Both the position numbers and the translations under genes were made by a program. DNA of 64,000 nucleotides from Ancylostoma caninum (Eukaryota; Nematoda; Chromadorea; Rhabditida; Ancylostomatidae), in NCBI GenBank assembly GCA_037903475.1, contig JBAJFG010000362.1:2046001-2110000 (forward strand), written 5' to 3'. Shown piece by piece: positions 1 through 8,400 of the stretch (position 1 is its first letter; each line of letters opens with the position of its first letter). Below the pieces are notes generated by a model. That model searched no databases. It was not told the origin of the DNA and saw only the letters and a list, made by a program, of their open reading frames with translations.

Positions 1-133
1 TAAAAACCGGAAAGCTGGCCTGGGAAGGCCACCATGCTCCTCGTGTAGTACACCACCCGCGTCGAGGTCGCCGGCGACTGGGCTCATTGATGGCCCGGGT
101 GACAGTTGGTCAAGGATGTGACCTTCCGAAGCG

Positions 134-187
134 ATGAAAATAGTAGCTGAGATGAAGGGTATTCATCTCAGCTCAGCTATTATTTTC
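134..187. repeat. Inverted repeat (imperfect hairpin)
   Basis: Two arms reading gaaaatagtagctgagatga and its complement flank a six-base loop, with a four-base insertion (agct) in the right arm. I see no gene in 1-880. The segment before this hairpin is GC-richer than what follows and resembles no gene I can name. Confidence 0.7.
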
Positions 188-605
188 ATGCTTTCAAACA
201 AACATGAAAAAACGTGAAAACATTCAGCATGGACTGCATGACACTATTGAGAAAAGAACAAGTATTTCCAAGATTAGCAAGGCCCTGAAAGGAGAGAAGC
301 TAAAAAACAACATCGAAAAGGTGAAAACGCAAAAATAAGAACATTTTCGAAACAAAAACGAAGCTTGGAGATGAGGCTGACTTGAATGAAGCGCGGCGTC
401 GCAAATGAAACCTATGCGTTTCAATGGTACGTTGGCGCATCGTAGGGTGTAAAAAAAGTTTAGCTTTATAGGGCTATATCTCTGCTAAAAGGAGATGATG
501 TGGAACATACTATGGCGCGTATGATAGCAATGGATTGGATGTATAGGTGTATGCAAAGGCAGCAGAAACTTATGTGTTTGAATAGAAAAACTATGCTCCT
601 GAAGT

Positions 606-666
606 GCCACGAAAGGCTGAGCCTTTCGTGGCTGCGGGTCCAGCCTTTCGTGCGAAAGGCTGGACC
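606..666. repeat. Pair of adjacent perfect hairpins
   Basis: Positions 606-632 form a 12-bp perfect stem with a 3-base loop. Positions 637-666 form a 14-bp perfect stem with a 2-base loop. Both stems contain the word gcctttcg, so the arms could also pair with each other. The surrounding sequence is AT-rich and has no gene I recognise. Confidence 0.85.
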
Positions 667-887
667 ACTTAATGAGCATACAATTTTTTGATTCACATAG
701 GTTTGGGCAACCATTTCAAACACTTATTGTGCACTCTCAGACACATCTTTGCCCAAAATTTGAAGTGAATCCGTGAAGTGTGAACTTAGTTATCTAGCAC
801 AGTTTCTTTTAATTTAAATAAGTTTGAAATGTCTTCCCAAAGAACTTCCAGTATTCCCTTTGTTCTTATTTGACCGAAAGTTTCAAG

Positions 888-919
888 TCAATCCATGCTG
901 CTTCGGCAGCACAGCAATC
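888..919 (-). pseudogene. 3' remnant of ORF split by the retroelement
   Basis: Read on the minus strand, this continues the frame of the coding-like stretch at 10651-10806 after one copy of the CAATC duplication is removed. It adds about ten codons and ends with TGA at 888-890. The same C-terminal pattern, ending in Asp and a stop, occurs on the minus strand at 45409. This suggests a pre-existing ORF that the BEL element entered. I do not recognise the family. Confidence 0.5.
915..919. repeat. Target site duplication, CAATC (left)
   Basis: The five bases CAATC directly abut the outer end of the lower LTR (920) and recur at 10651-10655 directly outside the upper LTR. Five-base duplications are usual for BEL/Pao integration. 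Confidence 0.85.
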
Positions 920-1211
920 TGTGTGGGCGCTTGAAGACTGGGGATGAGACCCTTTCAAAAGTGTCCGTGAAGTGGACAGCCGGATGACAACAGACAGGGT
1001 TTTGAAGCCCTGGATCAATAACAGTAACGGTGGTTCAGACTTTTTATAGCAATTACGGCACAGAGGTCGGGAGGTAGCAAGCGCTCCCTAGACGTACGGA
1101 TATGTGTCTAATGGCCCTACTCCCCCACTCGAGGTAGGGGTACTGGCCACGCCCCCTATGGAGGGAGCGCGGCTTACAATAATTACTTAGGGGATCATCG
1201 ATTCGATGATA
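920..1211 (-). repeat. 3' LTR of BEL element
   Basis: 292 bp, matching 10359-10650 apart from six substitutions, all transitions and all between 959 and 972. Read on minus it starts TATCATCGAATCGATGATC, a near-palindrome, and ends CACACA. A TATA-like box lies at 1041-1050 (minus). No AATAAA was seen inside. Confidence 0.95.
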
Positions 1212-1341
1212 CTCCCGCGACACGACAAAATAATATACAGCGAGAAAAAAGGGATCTGTCCCGGCGTTGGCGGCTTGATTGAGTGGAGGTGAAGAGGGCA
1301 GGTACGGTGTCGTCGAGGCTGGCATCTGGCAGTCGGCGGCA

Positions 1342-1809
1342 TCAGTTCCGTGGTCTCTTGTTCGGGAAGTATGGACGCTTGCTGTGGCATAACAGCTGGT
1401 TATGGCCGAGGCCACAACCACCGCATACCACCTTGCAATCGTCCTCCCCGTGGGACGGTTTCAAGCACTTGAGGCACAGGCCAAGCTTAGAGGCCTGAAC
1501 GGTCCGGGAAACGGGGTCCGCGAAAGTACAGCACCGGCTCGAATAGTGGGAATCCTTGTTTTCCTCCACAGAGCAAAACACACAGTTGGATTTCGGCGCT
1601 GTGCGCGCCACAATCAACCCTGTGCGCTCTAGGAGGAGCTCGTTGTCGAGCTCAAGGCGTTCCAGTCTGGACGAGATCTGACGCAGGAGAGAAATAACGG
1701 TCGACTGGTCTGGCATGTCGAGGTCCTCCATGGCTTGCAGAAGATCTGACGAGTTGGAAAGGGACATGTTGGTGATGTCTGACGAGATCATTGCTGCTTT
1801 TATATGCAA
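1342..1809 (-). CDS. Accessory triple zinc-knuckle protein of the BEL element
   Basis: A 155-codon ORF between the envelope region and the 3' LTR. About the first 65 residues are polar and leucine-spaced (LLRQISSRLERLELDNELLL), likely a coiled coil. From about residue 75 come three Cys/His knuckles: CxFC..H..C, then CLKCLKPSHGEDDC (CX2CX4HX4C), then CGGCGLGHNQLLC (CX2CX3HX4C). The last two spacings match knuckles two and three in the Gag part of the main polyprotein (about residues 399-465), but the sequences differ. It ends in a basic tail. It probably binds nucleic acid. It could be a second nucleocapsid-like or regulatory factor, or a leftover of another element's gag. Several Met codons near the start leave the true start open. 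Nothing shows how it is expressed; a spliced or subgenomic RNA is likely. Confidence 0.7.
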   Translation of the reverse strand: MHIKAAMISSDITNMSLSNSSDLLQAMEDLDMPDQSTVISLLRQISSRLERLELDNELLLERTGLIVARTAPKSNCVFCSVEENKDSHYSSRCCTFADPVSRTVQASKLGLCLKCLKPSHGEDDCKVVCGGCGLGHNQLLCHSKRPYFPNKRPRN

Positions 1810-2188
1810 ATTTTCATGGCCCGCCTATTTTTTTTTGCGGGGAACTATTTTTGCCTGCAGGGACCAACACCTTGCCTACTTTTTATGAGGTAATTAACTG
1901 ATAAGATGATTTGCACTTGAGTTGGGGTGCGATACTAGGAAAGTAGTCAGTGTGGGGTGCGAAATGACCGCGATGATATCCAATCAGTGATAGGTGCGAG
2001 AGAGAATCAGCCAATCATTTGCATAATATTTACATGCCAAACGCCGGTATTCTTATTCACTAGAGCTAGTACTCTTTTTTGATTTTTTTTTTTGGTTTCT
2101 TTTTCATGACATCTTTAACATAGTAGGTTTGCATTATTCATTGAAAATTTTGCCTTCTATTTGACATGTGTGCTTATATACATCTGGA
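1810..2188 (-). other. Non-coding stretch of BEL element between env anchor and accessory ORF
   Basis: About 380 bases, AT-rich, with no ORF longer than a few dozen codons. It may hold a splice acceptor or promoter for the accessory ORF; I cannot point to a definite signal. Confidence 0.4.
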
Positions 2189-2440
2189 CTACTGTGATGA
2201 TTTTTTCATAATAGTACATAGTAGTGATGTGAGACCAGAAACTATTGCCAATGCCATTTTTGCTAGGCTTGTGAGTACAAAGATAGCTATTTTTGCAACA
2301 TAAATCAGTACTATAGGGCCAGCAATGTATGTAATGGCTGCTAGCCCCAGTGCGGAACCGAGGGCACCGAAAGCGAGTTTCCAGTGGTTTTTCACTGTTT
2401 TTATGAAAGGTTCAAAATCAGGTAGCGAAATATCAGTGAA
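2189..2440 (-). pseudogene. Envelope membrane-anchor segment cut off by TAG
   Basis: This stretch is in the same frame as the large polyprotein and follows its TAG (2441-2443) with no further stop for 83 codons, ending in another TAG. It encodes a long Ala/Leu/Ile/Val-rich stretch able to span a membrane once or twice and ends with a short KKSSQ tail. A class II fusion glycoprotein of phlebovirus type ends in exactly such an anchor, so this is most simply the C-terminus of Env. A separate small protein is possible but would need a non-ATG start, since the first ORF codon usually assigned (2393-2395) is GTG. Readthrough of TAG, or a recent nonsense mutation, would explain the layout. Confidence 0.75.
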
Positions 2441-5400
2441 CTATTGATGTGTTAATGGAACTCCATGAACATCATTTTCAAAAATTGATATGTTTGGAGT
2501 GGAAATATAGTAAAGTAGAGTTCCTTCCAAAAGTATATGTTCTGGATTTTCAGCGCAATGAACAGCGCACCTTTCGTGAATATTCGCCTTTTCGAAGTTG
2601 AGAAGGACCCAATTGTTTTCTTTCGAAGAGTTACATCGAATAGTGAATCTGTGAGAATCGCAGGTCACTGTCACCACTGCTGGAGTCGATGACGAGCAAT
2701 TCACATTGAATTCAGCCCCGTGAGGACAATTGTAGCAACCATTTACTTTTGAAACTTGTAAATCACACTTCTGGTTGATTATTAGAGAGGCCGAATCTTT
2801 TAGTATTTTCGACTCTACTCTCAGAATTAATTCTTCTTCATTGGAAATGGCTAATATATCGTTTTGATCTTGGACTATTTTGCCGTAAGGCGTATATTGA
2901 GGCATGTTAGCTTGCCTTATGACGTGTAAGTCGCGAATAGAGTCTTCTGGGCACTGACATTGATGAACCGAGTTCCCGCATTCGCATCTTACTTTACTTA
3001 CACAGCTGGAAAACGCATTTGTGGCCTGTTCTGCGTCCCTGCATTCTACCGGAATACGATAGCCATCAGGTAGAATAAAGGAAATGTTCTCAGAGACGGC
3101 AAAACGCTTGTTTATAATTGCGTTCGAAGGTTTTTGCAGGGAAATGGCCGTAATGTTCACTAGATCAATATCTTCTTTTAGATATGGCCTTAAATTTTTG
3201 AAGATAGTCTTGTTTTTTCCAAGAATTGTAACCTCTATGTCTAAGGAAATTGTTGGGGTCCAATGGGGACATTTAACGATTTCAAAAATTCTTTTAGAAA
3301 CTGGTTTATGGGCGACTTTATAAAAAGTGCAAGCCGGTAGTGGTAAGAAACAACCACATGCGATTCCACCACAGCTACTGAAACAGCCCGCATACCCGGG
3401 ATATTTCCTCGAAAGTCGCAGCTCTGGAATTGTTTCGTTTGATTTCATTTTTAGGCATTTGTTTTCTATGCATGATCCTGCTTGCGCACAGCGGGTGACG
3501 TGATGAATTTCCACGCGCGTAGATCTTGTAAAACTTTCGATGATTTTCATGCACTTGAATTCTACTGGCCTTTTGAATATTTTGATTGCACCAATAGTTT
3601 TGTTCAAATACGTGAGTTCGATACACAGTTCTGAGTGAACTTTATTGAACAGTAGTTCGCGGCTATACTCATAGTGACAAGTGTTTTGCTCGTTGCATAC
3701 AAGATCCGCTGTGTGCCTGGTGTATCCATGCTGGCAAGCACTTGTCACTGATATAATTGTGCATAGTATTGCAACTGTAGAAATGGATGTGGATCCAGGT
3801 AGCGGTGTAAGTTCAAATGAACATATTCCTCCTTGCGGATGAGGTGATGCGGTTTTTCGCTTTGAACCTAGTGTGTGTTTTTGACACTTCCTGATCGATT
3901 TCATCAGTACAAAGGAAATTAGGAGCGTGATAATAAGCGTTGCATAAACCAGAAATGCTGCGGTTCCGACGGCTCCAATCGGCCAACAGTGAGGGTTGCC
4001 CAGCAAACTTTTTGATAGCAGATATTGATGGTCACAGTACTGTGGCCTCTCACAGTTCATGATTTGCGCGCTAGCATTATTTCGGATTAGAGGTTTTAGT
4101 CTCACTGTAACCATTCCGTCATCGGGAGAGATCGGCAACACATAATTAAGCGAGTGATTGGTCTGAGAGAAAGTGCGGCACTGTTCCTCAAAGCAAAGTT
4201 CAAAGGGACCGCTTGGGTATGCAATGTCTACTTTTCCTTTTGAACATGTTATCCCTTGTGTCACATTCCCAGCTAAGGACGGTGAAATCAAAGAAAGTAT
4301 TGTGACAAGCATCATTGAAGTTGACAGGGACATTGATCCCTGAGAACTTTCTAAGTCAGACTCGAAGTCTCTTATGACTTCATATGCCTTGGTTTTTGAA
4401 ATTCGGTTTAAAATTTGTCGCCTTTGCGGCATAGTGGGAGGATCGTTAATGATTTGAACTGTTGGGGATGTCTCCTCTGGAAAACTGCGAATCCCCAAGG
4501 GGAAGATTTTGTTTAATGGCCTGTGTATGACATTATGGTTTGGCATTAGAACTTTGGCAGATCTTATCATGCCGTCAGTTGACGTTATTATCTCCGTGAC
4601 CTTACCATAGGGCCAATTTCCTCTTGGGATGAGGTCCTGCTCTATCAGAACTATCTCACCAACAACTGGAATGGATCTTTTTAGATGTCTACGTTGTTTC
4701 AAGTTCATTTTCTGACTTTCTCGTAAAGATACAAGGTACTGGGTTCTCCAGCTTTCCCAAAACTTATTAGCAATTGCTTCGGAAAATCGAATGGCTTCCA
4801 ACGACTGCTTTCTTGACTGTATAAAGTTCGGATCAAACGAGGGATCCTCAAATTCCTCCGTTGTATGGCCAACAGGGAAGGAAAATTTGACATTTCCTTG
4901 TAGGAAATCAATAGGTCGTAATGGAATTTCCGTAAGATCGTCTAAGCTTACTTTCGTTAGAGGTCTAGTATTAATTATTGCCTCAATTCTCGTTATCACT
5001 GTGGACATTTCGGTGAAATCTAACCTTTTACGTCCAATGGATTTGTTGAGGGCTCTTTTTACTGCTCCAACAAGTCTTTCCCATGCGCCACCCATCCAGG
5101 GTGCGCCTGGAGGATTGAATATCCACCTTATTCTTTCGGAGGCACTGTAGGACATTAAGGAATTTCCTGTACTGTCATCCTTCTCAAAGATAGTAGCAAT
5201 AATTCTTTCGCCGTGCTTGAAATTTGTACCACAGTCTGTCCGTACAATTTTTGGAACACCTCGACGTGATGTGAACCTTATAAAACTGCTTAGAAATGCA
5301 CTTGTGGACATATTTTCTACCACTTCGAGGTGCACAGCTCTAGTAGTAAGACAAGTATAGAGGCATACGTAGAATTTTTCTTGTGATTTCGAGGTGAATG

Positions 5401-8400
5401 GTCCCATAAAATCACAACCGACATTTTCGAACGGTTTTGAAGAAATTACCCTATCAGCAGGTAAAGATGGCATGATTGGAGCTCCCAAAGGTAGACCCTG
5501 GTACTTTTTACAAGTAGTACAATTCTTCACAATTTTTTTGAACGCATTGGAAGCGCGAGGAATCCAAAATTTTTGTCGTGCTATTGCAAGAATGTGATCT
5601 TTGCCACAATGGGCATTATCGATGTGAATTTTCTGGACTATTAAGCGAATTAGCTCTGAGTCTTCTGGTATAAAAATAGGCGATTTTGTATCATACGGTA
5701 TTGCAGCGTTTTGTAGACGAGATTCATGTCGAATTACACCGTTTTTGTCGCAAATGATATGTTTGTCTCGGAAACGTTTTTGCAATTCAAGCAAATCCAC
5801 ATCTTTTTGCTCTTGAATTATGATAATATGTTCTGAGATTTCGATGTCGTTGGACGTTATCTCCGAAGTAGAGTCGTATTTGGAAGCAACCTCAAGACTA
5901 ATTGGTTTCGACTTTGCCTGGTTTTTGTTTGTTAGTGACACCCAGTTTTTCACTGTTTTTCCCACTACAGATTGTACACGCAGGGCTTTATCCATGCGAG
6001 AAAATCTGGATAAGTCCAGAACTCTCTTTTTCGAAGCAGTTATTTTTGGCTTCTCAATATTTGCTGCTGATATTATCTGGATTGGTACCTCTTCAATGCA
6101 GGACTCTTCTACAGCGTCCATTGATTTTATTGGCCATGTCTGGGGACTCTTTTCAAGCCATCGTGGTCCATTTATCCAGTCATGGTGGTTTATCTCTTTA
6201 GCGGTAAGACCTCGAGTGCCTGCATCTGCAGGATTGTGATCTGTATCGACATGGAAAAAATTGAGAGGAATTCCATTTTCCTGGATTTGACTTTTAATCG
6301 CAAAAATTCGTTCGCGTTGGTTTTCCACAAATATAGGTAATTTTTTAGGTGACTTTAGCCACCATAACGCTATTTCGCTGTCTGAGACAATCGATATCTG
6401 TGCTATTCTTGACTTCATAGTAGATAAGATAGACCAGCATAATCTTGTGGCCACGAGCATTCCAACTAATTCAAGTCTGGGTACCGTTTGACGGGTTTTC
6501 TTCGGAGTTAATCTAATTTTACCACTAATTAAAGTGGAGATTGATGCCGAAGCTGTGCACTGAACATATGCACATGCTGCAATCGCGAATTTACTAGCAT
6601 CCGCAAATACCCACATGCGTAATTTCGAATCGGAATTTATCGGTATTGGACGTGGGACCAATATGATCGCGTTGTTGACCTTCGCGCACAGTTGCTTCCA
6701 CTTTAGGCAAACTTCTGAGCTTAAATGAGTCTTCCAGTCGGTACCAGTATCGAAAATTTCTCGCATCATAGATTTTAATTCGACTAATAGTGGACCGGCG
6801 AATCCTATAGGATCGAATACGGAATTGATTTGGCTAACAACATCTTTCTTTGTGAGAATGTCGAACGATGAAAAGTGCGTTACTGTTTTGAACAAGTCGG
6901 TTTTGACATTATAGTTCACTCCGAGAAGTTTCAGACAGCTTGATTCGAGTTTATCGCTCTCTTTTATTTGTTCGTTAACTTCCGTACAATTAGAGATATA
7001 TTCGCGTAAATTCATTCCTATTTTTTGGAAAAGTGCCTTAGATGCATGGTATTTTTGCACGGCTTCGGCAGTACTTTCGGCGCACATTAGTATGTTGTCC
7101 ACATAGATATTACTCATGATTTCGTTGGCTAAATCTGTGCCCTGCTCTTTTAGATAAGCTATTAGTGCCATATTTAATATGCTTGGGCAAGCAGTAACTC
7201 CGAAAGGTAGTCTGCGGAATCGATAGCAAATTAGGTTGTCTTTAGTGGGAGGAAGATGCACGTTTTTTACCCATAAAAACCTGCATAGATCCTTGTGTGA
7301 GTTTACAAGGCGAATTTGCGTGAAAGCTGCCTCTATATCGCACATTAGGACTATTTTGGTCATGCGAGATGTAACAAGAATATCATGAATCCTGTTCACA
7401 AACGATTCTCCTTTATGTATGACATCATTGAGCGACGATTTACCCTTCCTTTTTGAGGAGGCATCGAACACTATCCGAAGAGGGACTTTTTTACTTGGTT
7501 TCCATACTCCTGAGTGAGGCATGTAGTATGTTCCAACTGCCTGTTCCTCAGCGACACTGAAGGTTTCAATCATGCCTTCTTGCTCATATTTTTGAAGTAT
7601 TTTGCAGTACCACTGACATTGCTCTGAGTTTTCTCGCAGTACTTTTTGAAGTGATTCAAGCCTGCGTATAGCAACACTGCGGTTATCTTCTAGGTCGGAA
7701 ATGTTATCCTTTAGAGGGAACGGTGCTGTGATACAGCCATTTTCGTAAGAGATTCGTTTGGAGTATTGCTCCAAATATTCGTAGGCTTTGTCTTCTTTTT
7801 GACATTCCTGCGAAGATATGCCCAGTCCTTCAAGTTCGAACATTTTGTGTAAGATTTCTTGCTCACTACTTTCATGAACAGCAGTGAGTCCAAAACATAA
7901 TGGTTCTCCTGCATTTTGTTGGCTCATTGCCCCTTTACCGTATACAGTGGGACCAAATATTGTTCCTGCAATGTGAAGACCTGTAGGAGTCTTAATTACA
8001 TTGTTTGGACCACCAACAAGTTCATGGTAGTAGTCTAGTCCAACAAGAATATGTGGTTTTTGATGTTCTCCACGCAATTTCGAATTTGCTAAGCAAATAT
8101 TGCTGGACTTCAAGAATGTAATGTCCTCTTTGCTGAGTTTCACGCTTGGAAAACCATTGGTGATGATAGGCTTTGTTTGGATGCTTAGCTCTACCTCTTC
8201 TCCAAACGCTGTGCTTAATTTGATGCCAACAATATGACTTCGGAAATTCTCAATGTGGCCTCCTATGCCAGACATCGTGCAAATTTCTGTAGATGTTTTT
8301 GGTAGACCAAGATGATCCGCCAAAGATTCTTCGATAACCGTTTTGTGAGCGCCAGAATCGAAGAAAAACAGAACTTTTTCGAACTCTTCCTTGTTGTAGT

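Noticed and set aside
1..130. Possible non-LTR retrotransposon tail
   Set aside because: GC-rich and open in part, but no recognisable RT or endonuclease motif in the visible piece.
2189..2395. Independent 68-residue membrane protein
   Set aside because: Starts with GTG and is in frame with Env directly after its TAG; better explained as the Env anchor.
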